Numbered from the stretch's first letter, positions 9,591-21,255 are shown. The stretch is 64,000 nt of DNA from Angiostrongylus vasorum (GCA_018806985.1 JADANN010000099.1:1674001-1738000), one strand, 5' to 3'. The notes: generated from the letters alone by a model not told the origin. Numbers and translations are program-made.

Positions 9591-11960
9591 CGCCAGGTTG
9601 CTATTCAGCACACGTTTACTTCCGTACGTATAGAACACATACAACACAACGGTAGCTGACGTATCCACAAAATCGCCTTCTTCAGAGCCTGGAAGGGTAC
9701 ACCAATACACAACTTACTAGGTGAAACCCTTCAACACGACAAACAGAAAGAAGGAAATCTGAACGATAATTACACGATCTACAGCTTCTCGAAAAACCCA
9801 CCGTTTTTTTACCTGCCTTCCAGCCAGGAAGAACAGCCGCTTAGAGTCGCATATGGTTGACGACAGCACCACCTCATATCAAACATCAATCAATCAATTC
9901 TGAGATACGGGGGCTAGATCATGTGTTATCTCTGGGCATTCTTCCCTGCTATTCATTCTCGGGTTATTGGCATTTATCCAAAAGGCCTCGAGAAGCTTGC
10001 GCGTTGATGTTTTGGAATCCTTTGCGAGGATAGCGACTTTTATATCAAAATCGTCTCGGCTATGCTTTTGTATCTTATGCGTTACTAGTGGCGTACCTTG
10101 TCTTACTTTTTGTTTACCACCTAGGCGCTGTTTTATACGAATACATAATTGTGTGCCCGTTTCGCTAAATGGTTCGTCTCCGCAAAGTACTACAAGAGAT
10201 CAGGTATATCGTAGCTGAACTCATGCAATCACCGTCTTTGCCAAAAGGGCAAAATACGCAATTTTCTGTTTCACATAGACGGTCATAAAGTCGGTAATGA
10301 ACTAATTGGCGACGAAGAGTATCTGGTGATATTTCTACTATCGCAACCAACTCCTCTAGACCTGCCCTTCTCAAGCATCGTTTAATAGCTAAGCTTACTT
10401 CATCGCTAATAAAGGGCAACATAAACGGGACATTCTCTTTGGCGTAGTGTTTCGCTTTGGGCGCGTCGCTCTCCTTCCAAACTTATCTCATGCGGTAACT
10501 ACTTCGTAGCCATTGTAGTTAGCTCCTTGCCGAGTCAAGTCGCGCGATTCTTCCTTTAGTTCCCCTGGTTGTGCACACAGAGGTGGCTGTTCGAAACATG
10601 TTTCTCACAAGCGCCCTCTTTGTGTATGAAGAGTGGGAAGAGAGGAAATGAACCAGGATGTTTTTGTTACTTGGTTTTCGGTACCACTTTGTCATGTAAC
10701 TGCTACTTGATAAGTTGATTTGAACGTTAAGAAATGAAAGCCAGGTCTCTTTCGGTTTCTCTCGGGTGAATTTAATATACTCAGACTCCTCATTCAATAA
10801 TTCAAAGCATTTGTCCATTTCCTCCTGAGTAGAAGATGACAAAACAATCATCTATGTATCTACAGTAGAGTAGCGACCGGAGATCGATAACCGCGGCTTC
10901 TATTTTAGACATGAACGCAATGGCGAGAGTTGGTGCCAACCTCTGTCCCATTGCCAGCCCTCGAATTTGCGCGTAATAGTTCGCAGACCATCTGAAAATC
11001 GAGCAGTTTAGGCAGCCTTTTATGAGAACCATAAGCTGCTGAATAGACAAGCCATGCATGTTTATTCTCCCTCCATGTTCAACAAGAAGTTCGAAGATGG
11101 CTTGCATTGCGGAGTCACTCGATACGTTGGTGTACAGTGCGGTAACGTCGAAGGACTCCAACACGTACGCGTTGTTAGGAGACGCGTTACGTAGACGTTC
11201 TAGGAACATTTGGGTGTTCGGAGGTGAGCTGGAATATGGCTAAGCAGTTGGGTAAGTATTCGACCCTAGAAACCATGTTATTCTATCCGTTGGCCGGTCT
11301 ACACAGCTGATAATTTTTTCTAACCTTGTAGGAGAAAGAGTTGGTAGACGCGAGATCTTCAGGCGATACTAACTTATGTGTCTTAATAAGTAAGCATAAA
11401 ACGGGACATGTTGGTCGATCTACTTTTGAATACGAAATAGCGGTTTGTTCTAAGCCTGCTGTTTCTGCCACGTTGACCCATTGGCTGTTAAGTTTTTCGG
11501 TATTGTCTTTTGTATTCCTTTTCAGATGAAGGGCGATAAAGGGCAGCACCGCTAAGATGTACCTCCGTTATGTGCCGTTATTAACTATGTGCTTTCTTCT
11601 TAGTGTGAATCGCAGTATGAAACAGCATTCGCTGCAAAGGTGACAGCTCTCACCTGCGGGTATTATTTAGATGGTGGGTATTTAAGTTCTTGTTGTCTAA
11701 AGAACGGTTGAGGAAATGGTGGTATTGGTAGTGCCCTCACTGGTTGTTGTTGACGCCTATTTAGCGCTTCATCTCCAGCTTTCTTGTGGAGTCTGTCTTG
11801 AAGTTTGTGCAAACTACATCGAACCCTACGCGAGGCTACCTTAGAAATGGGTTCTGATGGTGGAAAACTTGGTCCCAGCTCCAAAAACGAGCGACGCACC
11901 GTCAGGGGACATTCATGCCTCCTAACTAGCTACATTATTTATCGTACTGTGACTCGTCTG
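9590..11960 (-). mobile_element. PLE-3, nearly full length, decayed
   Basis: Minus-strand order, 5' to 3': N-terminal extension (11663-11899), RT start (11283-11549, with CPVLCLLIKTHKLVSPEDLA), RT palm (10802-11209: ESFDVTALYTNVS, then CRYIDDCFVIF with the YxDD box), RT tail (10519-10851, KWYRKPSNKNILVHF), GIY-YIG endonuclease (10165-10422, then a decayed part to 9960) and terminal repeat (9590-9850). Frames change between blocks, so no single intact ORF remains. The hammerhead GAAAC is altered (GTATCC on plus at 9661). It is very close to PLE-10 at 55.6 kb, so the same subfamily. Confidence 0.75.
10802..11209 (-). pseudogene. PLE reverse transcriptase palm (PLE-3)
   Basis: A 135-codon open segment with the palm A motif (SFDVTALYTNV), GMAMGQRLAPTLA-type motif B region (LAMGQRLAPTLAIAF) and the catalytic YIDD box. 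Both catalytic aspartate positions are retained. The frame then breaks into the overlapping segment 10519-10851, so the full polyprotein cannot be made from this copy. Confidence 0.7.
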
Positions 11961-12165
11961 ATCTTCGTTAGCGGTATTTCTTTACGCTCTTGAAAGCCGT
12001 GTTATGCCATTTACTCAAAAGGCCTTCGAATTTTCTCAGCAAAGTTACTTTAGCATTAGACCTAATAGAGTTGCAAATCAACACTGACCCACCCACTATT
12101 CTCCTCTAGAGGCGTCCTCCAAATACTGAGCACAATGGTTTTCCTTTGTCTCGCACTTCTTCCAC

Positions 12166-12756
12166 TTGGGGAACGCCTTGTTATCAAGAGTGTTACTTAT
12201 CAGAACTCATAAGTTAATATCCAGCTATGATATTGTGTCTACCGATCCATCGTTATTTAAAGTTAGACCTATCATTAGCTGTGTAGGCAGACCAACGGAT
12301 AGAATAGCGTGGTTTATAACGTTAATTCTTACCCAGTTGTTAAAGCACATTCCAGCTCATCTAACGAACACCCAGATGTTCCTGGATCGTCTACATAACG
12401 CGCGACACAACAGCGCGTACGTGATGGAGTCTTTCGACGTTACCGCCCTTTATACAAACGTGTCGAATGACTCCGCTATGCAAGCCATCCGCGAGCTCCT
12501 TATACAACACGAAGGAGCAATAAACATATATGGCTTCTCGACTCAGCAGTTGATGACACTCTTAAAGGAGTGCCTAAACTGTTCAATCTTCAGATGGTCC
12601 GGAAAGTACTACTCTCAAATGAGAGTGTTGGCAATGGGACAGCGCCCTGCATCAAGCCTTGCCATTGCATTTATGTCTGAAGTGGAAGCACCAGTAATCG
12701 ACCTCGGGCCGTTACTCTACTGTAAATATATAGATGACTGCTTTGTCACTTGCTGA
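12166..12756 (+). pseudogene. PLE reverse transcriptase (PLE-4), premature stop after YIDD
   Basis: 196 codons covering most RT motifs: LLIRTHKLISS, PIISCVGRPTDR, ESFDVTALYTNVSND, LAMGQRPASSLAIAF and CKYIDDCF. The frame stops at TGA directly after the YIDD box, where related copies continue for about 100 codons. The downstream RT tail is still recognisable (KWYRKPSSKNVLVHYLSSHP), but frameshifted. Confidence 0.7.
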
Positions 12757-13209
12757 ACACAAAAGGAAATGGAGAAATGTTTGGAGTTACTGAATGAACA
12801 GTCAGAGTATATTAAGTTAATCCGAGAGAAACCGAAAAAAACTGGCTTCCATTTCTGAAGGCGCAAATCAACCTAGCAGAAAGTGGCTACATTGCGAAAT
12901 GGTACCGAAAGCCAAGTAGCAAAAACGTACTTGTTCATTACCTCTCCTCTCACCCTTCACACACAAAAAGACGCTTGTAAGAAATATGTTTCGAACAGCA
13001 ACCAACGTGCAGGGAGAGAGCAGAGTGAGGAGCCCCGGAACTTGGCGCTGCAAATAGCCATTTCTAACGGCTACGAAACATTAGCTCTGGATAGGTGCAG
13101 AGGACAGCCAAGCCACAAACGGCAACTCTAGCGATAATAAGGTCCCGTTTATCCTGCCCCTTCGTTTCAAATAAAGTAAGTGCACCTATAAAACGCTGCT
13201 TAAGAAGGG

Positions 13210-13455
13210 TTGTTTAGAAAAATCGGTAGCTCACCGAGTACTCTAAGACGCCAGCTAGTTCATAACCGCCTATATGACCGTCTATGTGCAAAGCAAAATT
13301 GCATGATTTTCCCTAATGGTAGAGACGGTGATTGCATGAGTTCGGGTACAGTTTATCTGATCTCTTGCAAAGCGTGCGGGGACGAATACATTGGCGAAAC
13401 GGGTAGAACCACTCTGTCTCCGCATAAAAAAAAACACGTAGCTCGGCAGACTTAA
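13210..13455 (+). pseudogene. PLE GIY-YIG endonuclease (PLE-4)
   Basis: Contains the Cys-rich segment before the nuclease (CAKQNCMIFPNGRDGDC), the GIY counterpart (TVYLISC) and the YIG box (EYIGETGR). It is truncated by a frame change within the following helix. Confidence 0.65.
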
Positions 13456-13867
13456 ACCAAATACTCCGCAACGCACGCATAGGACGCGTAGACATAACGG
13501 GGAAAGTTTTGAAGTAGGTGTTACGATCCTCGTAGAGGAATCGAAAACACAAGCGCGCAAAACTCTCGAGGCGTTCTGGGATTAGTTCCAGAAATCCGAA
13601 AATGAACCGCAAGGAAGAATGCCTCATTATTACGCGTGATATTGGGCAGTATATAAGCCTGTTATTCTGACGGGAGAGCACATTACGCTTCCATGTGTTC
13701 TGTGCGGTTGATCTCCACGTGAGATATTCAGTGGAAGACTCGTAGAAAGCGGTGATTGTGCAAAGAACCTATTCTGTGTTCAATTTGGTTGAAATCTTGG
13801 TTTAGCATCTTCTCTGTTTGATTATAGAGGTGTTTGGCCGGTTAGATTGCAGCCAACTTGACCTTTC

Positions 13868-13905
13868 CAGGCTCTGAGGGAGGCGAAATCCGCCGAAACG
13901 TCAGC
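13868..13905 (+). ncRNA. Hammerhead-ribozyme-like core, PLE-4
   Basis: GGCTCTGAGGGAGGCGAAAT followed by CCGCCGAAACGTCAGC. The helix II hairpin (GGCG/CGCC) and helix I (GCT/AGC) can form, but the core CUGANGA reads CTGAGGG, a likely inactivating change. Confidence 0.35.
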
Positions 13906-14029
13906 TTCTACGTAAATAAAGAAATAAAAATAACACCTCGTGTTTGCTAAACAACAATATAAAGAATTGTTCGATGTATGCTGAGGTTAATAGACAGTCA
14001 GTCATGGGAGTTCCTACCTTTTGGCTACT

Positions 14030-15410
14030 TTTCGTACCAATTTTAGCGATTCCTTCCTTTCCTCTTCTCCTGTTTACATATTTTTAACCGTTTGGTATAT
14101 GTTTTTTTGTGCGCTTTTTTCTTGTCTAATTGATGGGAGGAGAGATTTCACTAGGATACTTTTACTAGTTGGTTTTCGATTCCATTTCGTTATGTAGCTA
14201 CTTCGTGAAAACTTTCTTTGTATGTTTAGAAACGAAATCCAGTTTTCGTTAGGTTTTTTCTCGCGTTGATTTCATATTCCCTGGCTGTCTATTTGACAAT
14301 ACAAACCGTTCGTCCACCTTTTGTTGTGTGGAGTAGGCAATAAAACACTCGCCTATATATGGAAAATAGAGTGTAGGTCAGTGATCGAGATCTGAAGCTT
14401 CCGTCTTGGACATAAAGGCGATGGCATTGCTTTATGCTAATCGCTATCACATGACTAATCCTCTAATCTGTGCCGAGTATCTTGCAGACCATCTATGGAG
14501 GGAACAAGTAAAGCATTAGTTTAGAAGAGTCATTAGCTATTGAACCGACGACCTACATTTTTTTTAATTCACTGTCTTTCTGATAATCACACACGATTTT
14601 GTTACTTTATTCTTTATTCACAAAAGACGTTTTCATCCAATTTCGCCCTCTTCAGAACCGGAAAAGGTCAAGTTGCCTATAATCTACTCAGCCAAACACC
14701 TTCATAATCCCAACAGAAAACTCACAAAACCTAGCTTTCAAACGTACTGAAGACAAAGCAGTTTCTACTTGTTTATTTGTTTATTTATTTATCTATACGT
14801 ATTTGCTCCACCTTCATGTTCTATGAGCAGCTACAGAATGGATTAAATACTGAAGTCATTGGATACGTTAGTATGAAATGAGGTAACGTCGAATGACTAC
14901 GTTACACAGGTATAGTTCAGTTGTGCGCACCGTAGGCGCTCTTGGAACATTTGATACTAGGTAGACGGAATTGTATAAATTTTTAGCAATTTTAGCACTT
15001 GGGTGACTGTGAGGTTGAGAAAATCATGTTACTCTATCCATTGGTCAACTGATGATGTACAACTGGTGACAGATCTAACCTTAAATGATAACGGATCGGT
15101 TGACTCAAGATCAGCAATAGAGGTGAACTTATGTGTTTTAATTAATAAGTGTAAGACAGATGTTGGAAAATCATCTTTGTGTTGAGGAATAACTAATGGC
15201 TCTAAACCCGCTGCCCTTTCCATTCTTGATTCATTCTCTGTTTAATCTTCAGTTTTCCACTCTCTGTCTAATTTTCAGTATCGATTTCTATACTCAAGGA
15301 TGGTCGGTAGAGGGAAACATCCTGGAGAGATCTTTCTGTTATTTCAATTTCTAACTGACTAGGAATGAGTAAAACCCCATCTGCATCACTAATGGATAGT
15401 CGGATATATT
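14030..15410 (-). mobile_element. PLE-5, degraded, with nested PLE repeat
   Basis: On minus, 15410-15250 matches the PLE N-terminal coding part, 15223-15029 encodes SVLHLLIKTHKFTS and related RT N-terminal motifs, 14960-14820 matches the finger region, and 14520-14030 the palm and RT tail. Between them, 14590-14720 is a piece of a PLE terminal repeat (CAGAAGACGTTTTC-like block at 14625), which looks like a nested insertion or rearrangement. No intact frame remains. Confidence 0.55.
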
Positions 15411-15439
15411 TTACGATATTTTACATGCTCACTAATATG

Positions 15440-16960
15440 ACGCATGCCATGTCGTCGTTGTTGTATCATCTCGGGACTTCATTTTGTGACGATAGCTGTT
15501 AAGTATTTGAGATCTTTGTTCACTAGCAAACAAAAAAAAATGGAGCTAATTTCGCTATTAGGTTGTTCATTTGCACTGCTTGGCCATCGAACGCTTACAG
15601 GACTGTACTCGTTTCGACGGTGTCAAACGCTTTTTCGTAGTCAATAAAGGTCAGTACAAGGGTGAAGACGGTACTCCCGACGGAATTCTATGATCTGTAA
15701 TACGATTTGCGTGTGGTCTATATAACAAAGTCCCCGTCGAAATCCTGCTTGCTTAACTGATGGTGCCTCATCCAAGGCTTTTTCATGTGCCCAACAGGAT
15801 TATTTTTTGAACAGCTTGTTAACTGAACATCCATTGGTCAGGAATTTTCACTTTTTGAACATCGTGTGGTTGCGAGAAGTACACGTAATTAGTGACCTCC
15901 ATTACTAAGGAATTCGACGGTGATATTATCGGTTCGTAGAGCTTGCCTCTCTTCATGCTTCCCATCGCAGCTCGAACTTCAGAGGATACAATCCCTGGGC
16001 GGCTTTTTACCAACGGGGATTTCAGAGTCCGAGATGAGGATTGTTAAGCGAAAAAGGTTGATATAGAACTTTTAAGTTATCAATTTCAATCAATTTCACA
16101 TCACACCGGGATGTAGTGGTAGTCCCATCTTCGTTCATCAGGACGAGTAGCAGAATGTTATAGTCGCAAAGATCCAGACGACGCCTCTTCAGGCCGGATC
16201 GTTTTTGAGCTGCTTCCAAAAAAGCTTTCTGCCTACTTTGATATAAATCCTCCTGCAAAGGTCTTCTACAACCGACATTTGTTACCAGCGATGTTAGGTG
16301 GGTTGCATCAAGACCAAGTTTCATTTTTCCTTCTCTTTTTCGAGCAACTCAGTGATATTAGAGATGTGGTCCGAAATTGTTTTTTGAGGAAATGAGGCAA
16401 GTACGGCGCAAGTTTTAAAGCCCCGCGGCAAGCAACTTGTGCTGCTCGGTCGGGTCTTCTTTTATCTGTCAGTCATATGAGGAGAGGATGTTGTGGGAAT
16501 ATCTTCATCATACAGGGCTTGCTTCTTTTTCTTGAACAATGACAGTACTTCTTTTTCCAGGTGATGGGTGGATCGAATCTTTACACGGATAAGCCGGTAA
16601 TCAGATCCTTTGCAGAAACCAGGTACCAATGAGGTGGCAAAGAGGCATGATTCTCTTTTCATGAGAATGTGATCAATCCCCGTATGAGTTCATCGGCGAC
16701 TTTTTTTTTCTTCTCGAAGAATGAATTTCCGTGAAAGAGATGTGCTGCGGGCAGGAGTCCTGCAACATGGTTTCCATTTTCACTTCGATCTCCTTTTCAG
16801 ATTTCTTCTATCCTGTATCCATTTTCGTTAGTCCGTTCCTAATCTGGCATTGAAGTGTCAAACAACGAATTTATGGAAGGACAGTGTCTTAAAGACCGAC
16901 TTTCATTAAACCTCGGTGGCAACGATTAATAATTTTCTACACGACTGAGCTGACACAATG
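15440..16960 (-). mobile_element. RTE-type LINE, endonuclease to RT, decayed
   Basis: Minus-strand blocks in order: endonuclease end (about 16960-16700), a block with SDYRLIRVKIR (16462-16662), a linker with LVTNVGCRRPLQEDLYQSR and LDLCDYNILLLVLMNEDGT (16022-16324), RT start with SSEVRAAMGSMKRGK and KIPDQW (15819-16013), then RT core with QAGFRRGLCYIDHTQIV and a DLY..LRKSV segment (15830-15570). The order matches an RTE element. Stops and indels make it non-functional. Confidence 0.65.
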
Positions 16961-17015
16961 TTGTTATAAAATCTTTTATTAAGCTAACGTTTCGGCGCCT
17001 TTGTTTATTTTTGGG
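16905..17015 (-). repeat. Short repeat with GGCGCCGAAACGTTAGC end
   Basis: The minus strand carries GGCGCCGAAACGTTAGCTTA followed by TGTCAGCTCAGTCGTGTAG and a run of AAATTATTAAT. The second block recurs at 26.2 kb (plus) and in weaker form at 25.2 kb. The first resembles a PLE terminal-repeat motif, but this is a different family from PLE-1 to PLE-10. Confidence 0.35.
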
Positions 17016-17094
17016 TAGATTTAAATCTCCCTTGCTAGAATCAGATAGCCTACGTCTTCTTGGCGAGGATCTCTAGGTCCAGAAAAAAATGTTT

Positions 17095-17400
17095 GTTGAA
17101 AGGTGTAACTGCTTTCGAGCACACATGAATTGAATGTCGAGACGATTCAATGGCTCCAAAATAGGCGAAGCAACACGTTTATTTTTCCTCATCTGCCATA
17201 TTCAACAGATCTCTCGCCTGCCGACTGTCACTTCTTCAAGCACCTTGACAACCTCCTGCGCGAGAAATGTTTCACCAACCACGATGACGTAAAAATGCTT
17301 TCATCAAATTCATCGCTTCCAGAACTCCAGAATTTTGTGCAGCTGGAATAAATAAACTTGTTTCTCGTTGGTAAAAATGTGCAGGATCAAATGGCTTTTA
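17095..17400 (+). mobile_element. Mariner transposase C-terminal fragment
   Basis: The plus frame 17130-17351 encodes the end of a mariner transposase: PHLPYSTDLSPADCHFFKHL, then DNLLREKCFTNHDDV. The third catalytic Asp of the DD34D triad (SPAD) is present. The rest of the gene is absent and the C-terminus is altered. It is of the same subfamily as the element at 30.7-31.7 kb. Confidence 0.65.
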
Positions 17401-17424
17401 TTCTGACTAATAAAGTTTTGTTTC

Positions 17425-17818
17425 CTCCCAACGATTTACCGCCTCGTCGTTGCTTGGAGGTGTTCCTGGGTGTCGAGCTGCGATGTACAGCGGGGAGATT
17501 CAAACCCCTGACAGGGTCTCCCAAGCTGAGAAGAAGTCCGGCGTTTCCATTAGGAAGCCTAGCTAAGAGTAAACCGATACCACGATCCACCACTGTCTTA
17601 GCATCAAACTAGTCGCATGGTTGCAAGTCTCCCTCTGATCCACAAAGGCCGCCACTGCCTTTGATGGTGACGCCTTGGGGTCGACTTTTGCCAGGCTGAC
17701 CTCGCTCGGGACTCCACGGAGACACAATGGCTAAACCAACAAACCTCCGAAAAATGGAGAATATGCCGGAGCCCGAACAACCAGCGAGGACAAGCCGTCC
17801 AAGTGTCCAAGAAAGTAA
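17425..17818 (+). repeat. R390 SINE (copy 2)
   Basis: A full-length plus-strand copy starting AACGATTTACCGCCTCGTCG and ending GGACAAGCCGTCCAAGTGTCCAAG. It sits directly 3' of the mariner fragment. Confidence 0.7.
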
Positions 17819-18029
17819 TGCTTTTTTGAAGCAAGTTATAATATTTTTAAATAATGTGGTTAAAAACGCTCATTTATTTCTGAACAACGTAATATTTCAA
17901 CACCACCATCACTCCTCTTCATAGCAAAGATTGTTTTTTTATCACTTTTTTCCATAGCTCCGGACCAATTTTACTTTTCAGGAATTGAATATTATGATCC
18001 TGAGCAGCGTCAATTGAGATAACTTCGAC

Positions 18030-18180
18030 TTCGATCTTACCTCTCATCGCGTGTGACAGTGAAGAAATCAAAAGCATTGAGCACAATGTGGCCCTTTCTG
18101 CGGTTTCCGTTAACTAAGAATCTGACAAAATCGAAAGGGAAAAACACAAAATTATTGATGAAATCAGTGGTGAGTGCTCT
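18030..18180. repeat. Copy of segment D near peptide gene 2
   Basis: Resembles 5.67-5.76 and 32.73-32.89 kb (CTCATCGCGTGTGACAGTGA, GAGCACAATGTGGCCC). It lies 0.4 kb beyond the 3' end of peptide gene 2, in the same relative place as the copy by gene 1. The sequence TGGGGATTAT...GTTCCACAACTA..GGAGT near 18412-18440 is also shared with 6050-6082. Confidence 0.4.
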
Positions 18181-18600
18181 TGCAATAGAATACCTCACAT
18201 ATACTAAGGCTTTGACCACACTCAGTCTGGTCTACATCCAAAACATTTCGCTTCGGTGAGTAGAAGTAAGAGATTTTGACCAATTATTTGTGAATGGCAT
18301 TTTCGAGGTGGTTAAGAACGAGAACCACGGCTACACACTGCAGAAGGATGTGCTCTGGAAGCGGCAGATGTTGACGGCGTAAAAAAAAGTCGGTTTGCTG
18401 CCCGTGAAATGGGGATTATGAGAGTTCCACAACTAGTGGAGTCCTTGGTGAAGAAATTGGCTGAATTTTTTGTAGAAGAAAGAAAAGCTTTATTACAATG
18501 ATTACATGTAATCAGTCAGCACATAAAATAATGGGTAAAACATATGAAATAATTAAGCACTTGATCATTACACTCATAAAAGAGCTCGTACCACTTTGAT

Positions 18601-18963
18601 TTACTTCTTCCCAAAAATTGCTCCAAGCACTGCTCCAGCCACTGCTCCTTTTGTTGCACCTCCCCACCCTGTAAAGAATTATGGAAATTTCTGCTACAAA
18701 TCCAAATTGAAAAAATACCATAACCAACTTGAATCACTATTCCAATATTTGAGGAACCAGTCTCTGACTTTGCCGTAACCGGAGCTCAAATTCTCGTATA
18801 GATTAGAGCTTCCGTAGTATGGACCACCGTAATATGGGATATGATAGTATGGACTACCATAGTTGTTGTAGCCGTAGTATGGATAGTAGCCATTGTAGCC
18901 ATAGTATTGCGCGTGAACACTGAGCAACATAAGCAGAGAGAGGAGTAGGAGGACGCGGTTCAT
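18601..18963 (-). CDS. Secreted Tyr/Gly-rich peptide, gene 2 (two exons)
   Basis: Exon 1 is 18729-18963 and exon 2 is 18601-18668, with the intron in phase 1 at the same codon as gene 1 (GATTCAA before GTTGGTTATG) and acceptor TTTACAG, giving about 100 residues ending AAGAAGTAA. Residues 1-18 form a signal peptide (MNRVLLLLSLLMLLSVHA). A Tyr/Gly/Asn-rich part follows with repeated YGY, YYG and PYYG motifs, then a conserved VRDWF segment. The exon 2 product is GGATKGAVAGAVLGAIFGKK, a glycine-zipper-like end. Poly(A) signal on minus at 18489-18494 and TATA at 19014-19020. It is the most intact of the three paralogues. A secreted antimicrobial-like or cuticular role is possible, but not shown by sequence alone. 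Confidence 0.75.
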
Positions 18964-19009
18964 TTCTCAAATTCGACCAGTGTATGTGATGTCTCGTGAA
19001 TGAAGATGA

Positions 19010-19048
19010 GTACTATATAAAGGCAGTGGGCGGGGTTTCGTTCGTCAT
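19010..19048 (-). promoter_or_regulatory. Promoter of peptide gene 2
   Basis: TACTATATAAAGG at 19011-19023 and GGCGGGGTTTCGTTCG at 19029-19044 match the equivalent positions upstream of genes 1 and 3. Confidence 0.6.
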
Positions 19049-19169
19049 GCGAATCATGCGTTCTCTTTCCTGTCATCGAAACGCCTGCTGCCTTTGAAGT
19101 TTATAGAATTATTCAAGTGATGAAATCGCTTGAAGGCTCACAGGGGTTTAAGTTTCAGGTATAAAAGGG

Positions 19170-19400
19170 CAAACCTTTTCTCGTTGATCAATCCTTGAGG
19201 GATGCGCCATGCATTCGACTTCATTAAACATCGCTAGAGGTGATTGAATGCATATCTGGCCTTTGTAGTAACTCGTGGTGGCCAACTGATGTATCGAGCC
19301 AGTGCTGCTATCCTTCCAGACAAGTCTGGTACCAATTTGACGACCCAGGTGGGATGGAAGGCCTGGTGAGCTTTGGGCGCGAGGATCAACTTCATCGAAA
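19170..19400 (-). repeat. SINE family A (copy A2), 5'-truncated
   Basis: Minus copy with GGTACCAGACTTGTCTGGAA and the 3' CATGGCGCATCCCTCAAGG block. The tRNA-like head is lost. Confidence 0.7.
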
Positions 19401-19734
19401 GTTTCAGCTATAGGCAAAAATATTAAGTCTACCCAGAAATAGGTTGAGTTTTTGCCATCACTCCTTTACATAACCCGTCTTCACCTGTATTGTCAGCAAG
19501 TCCCTGCACTTCTTCCACTCGATTCTTTTCCTTGCCATCGGTTGGATAAAGAAACCGCGAGTAACGAAGGATTTTGGTCCCTTCAACAGTAGATTTTACA
19601 AGTTTTTACAACATAACGGAGCTATAGGATGGGCTTTGATTTATTGATCCAGGTATATATTTTATTATTTACTACATTCTGTCATAATTCGCCATTCAGC
19701 CACATTGATGTCAGGGTATGTACGTGTTTTCTAT
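19401..19734. other. Intergenic, nothing recognised
   Basis: No homology to other parts of the window and no coding signal noticed. Confidence 0.4.
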
Positions 19735-20480
19735 TGGTTCCAACTCGGCATTTTTCGCATTCCCCCATTCCAAACGATGACCATTACCCATTTTACCATT
19801 ATAAATGAAAAAGCAGTGGTCGGTTTACTCTTTTCTTTTTGAGCAGCCACGATGTTGTTAGTAAAAGCTTTACTCAAGAGTGCATTATCTTTCTGCTGCT
19901 TAACCTTCTTCAGAGACTGGAAAGATTAAATTGATATGCAATCTACTTAGTCAGACACTTTCGTAACCTCAACAGAAAAACTCAATACATAGAGTACATC
20001 CGCAAGATAAAAAATCTTCTTTCAATCACTTACCGTTTTCACACAAGCTCAACATGATAATCACTTACCGTTTTGAACCACAATGTTGCTGAGATATTTG
20101 CGAAACTCTGGACCGCAGATGTCTGCGGTGGGGAACGAACGCGCTGTTACCCTTTCCGTGGGCTAACACGTTCACCACCACAGCATGCGGGTCCTTCGTT
20201 TCGCCTGTCTCTCATCCAGTTATCTATCAACCAGCGCCATCCTCAATCATCCGTCAACAGGATCGGTCTGGGAAACACAAATGGACACCTGCAGTCCGAG
20301 GTTTTGCAATGGATCGAGGTCACTCGTGATCACAAAGCACTCCTCTCTACGCCTAATTCTGGATTTTTGGAATTTATCCAAAATGATTCAAGAGATTTAC
20401 GTGCTGATCTCTTTGATTAAGATATGGATTTACCTTCAAAGTCTTCGTTGTGCCTTTGAGCTCTATGCTTTGTTTTTAAA
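19735..20480 (-). mobile_element. PLE-6 inverted arm
   Basis: The minus-oriented terminal repeat (19735-20070, with CTTCTTCAGAGACTGGAAAG at 19908) and, after a family-B repeat at 20070-20320, the end of the endonuclease (GGATTTTTGGAATTTATCCA near 20360). It faces the plus-strand RT piece that starts at about 20480, the same layout as PLE-2 and PLE-9. Confidence 0.5.
20070..20320 (-). repeat. Family-B repeat inside PLE-6 arm
   Basis: Contains GAGATATTTGCGAAACTC, CCGCAGATGTCTGCGGTGGG, GAACGAACGCGCTGTTACCC and CACAGCATGCGGGTCCTTCG. A short reverse piece (CACCTGCAGTCCGAGGTTTT) closes it at 20290-20310, so it is a partial palindrome. Confidence 0.55.
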
Positions 20481-21255
20481 CTTAATACTTAGCTACGTGC
20501 TGAAGTATATCCCAGCCCATCTTTTGAACACACAAACGTTCCTGGGTCCTCTACGTAGTTCGTCTTTTAACTGCGCTCACATGATAGTGTCCTTCCACGT
20601 TACTGCTCTTCATACAAGCGTCTCAAATGAGCCCGCTGTGGAAGACACATTCACAGCACTCAAAGTGCCTGAACTGCTCAATCTTCAGATGATCCGAAAA
20701 TATTACGCACAAATGAGAGCATTAGCAGTGGGGCAGCGACTGGCACTAAGCTTTGTCACTGCATTTATTCCTAAAGTTGAAACCTCAGTACTCAGTCTCT
20801 AGTCACCACTCTGCTACTGAAGAGGAGATGGACAATGTTTCGATTAGCTAAACCTACAGTCAGACTACCTAGATTTCACCCGGGAGAGAGCGAAGAAAGA
20901 CCAGCAGGCGTGATTCGAACGTTCACGTCAACCCTATCCAAAAACGGCTATATTACTAAGTGGTACCGAAGGCCGGGCAACAACAAGAATATTGGTTCAT
21001 TATCTTCTTTCTAACTCTTCACAGAAAAAAAGACGCTTATGAGGAGCATGTTTGGAACAGCCATCAGTGTGTGCACAAGTCCCTAAGCTCGCAGAAGAAT
21101 CTAAAACATCAGCATGTAGAATCCTTGAAGCGTTTTAGATAAACTGCAAAAATCCAAAAATCAACAACAATGAGGGCCGCCTTGTGATCACGTGTGATGT
21201 CGCACTATGCTTTGGGCTAAACTTTTGATCTGAGCCAGGCACGTCTCACACCCAC
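20480..21255 (+). mobile_element. PLE-6 RT remnant
   Basis: Frame 20185-20802 includes PLE RT motifs from about 20480: LKYIPAHLLNTQTFL, VSFHVTALHTSVSNE, YYAQMRALAVGQRLALS. The palm A Asp is replaced (FHV for FDV). The YxDD region is destroyed at about 20805. The RT tail (KWYRRPG at about 20960) and a decayed endonuclease end follow. Clearly dead. Confidence 0.6.

Larger units (their letters stand above)
11990..14005 (+). mobile_element. PLE-4, decayed, head-to-head with PLE-3
   Basis: Plus strand: a decayed N-terminal part (about 11990-12160), an RT block at 12166-12756, an RT tail and linker (12760-13130, several frame breaks), the GIY-YIG endonuclease (13210-13455) and a terminal repeat with a hammerhead-like motif at 13868-13905, ending near 14005 with ATGCTGAGGTTAATAGAC. 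PLE-3 starts just upstream in the opposite direction. Confidence 0.75.

Noticed and set aside
13313..13681. 122-codon minus-strand reading frame
   Set aside because: Antisense to the PLE-4 endonuclease and terminal repeat.
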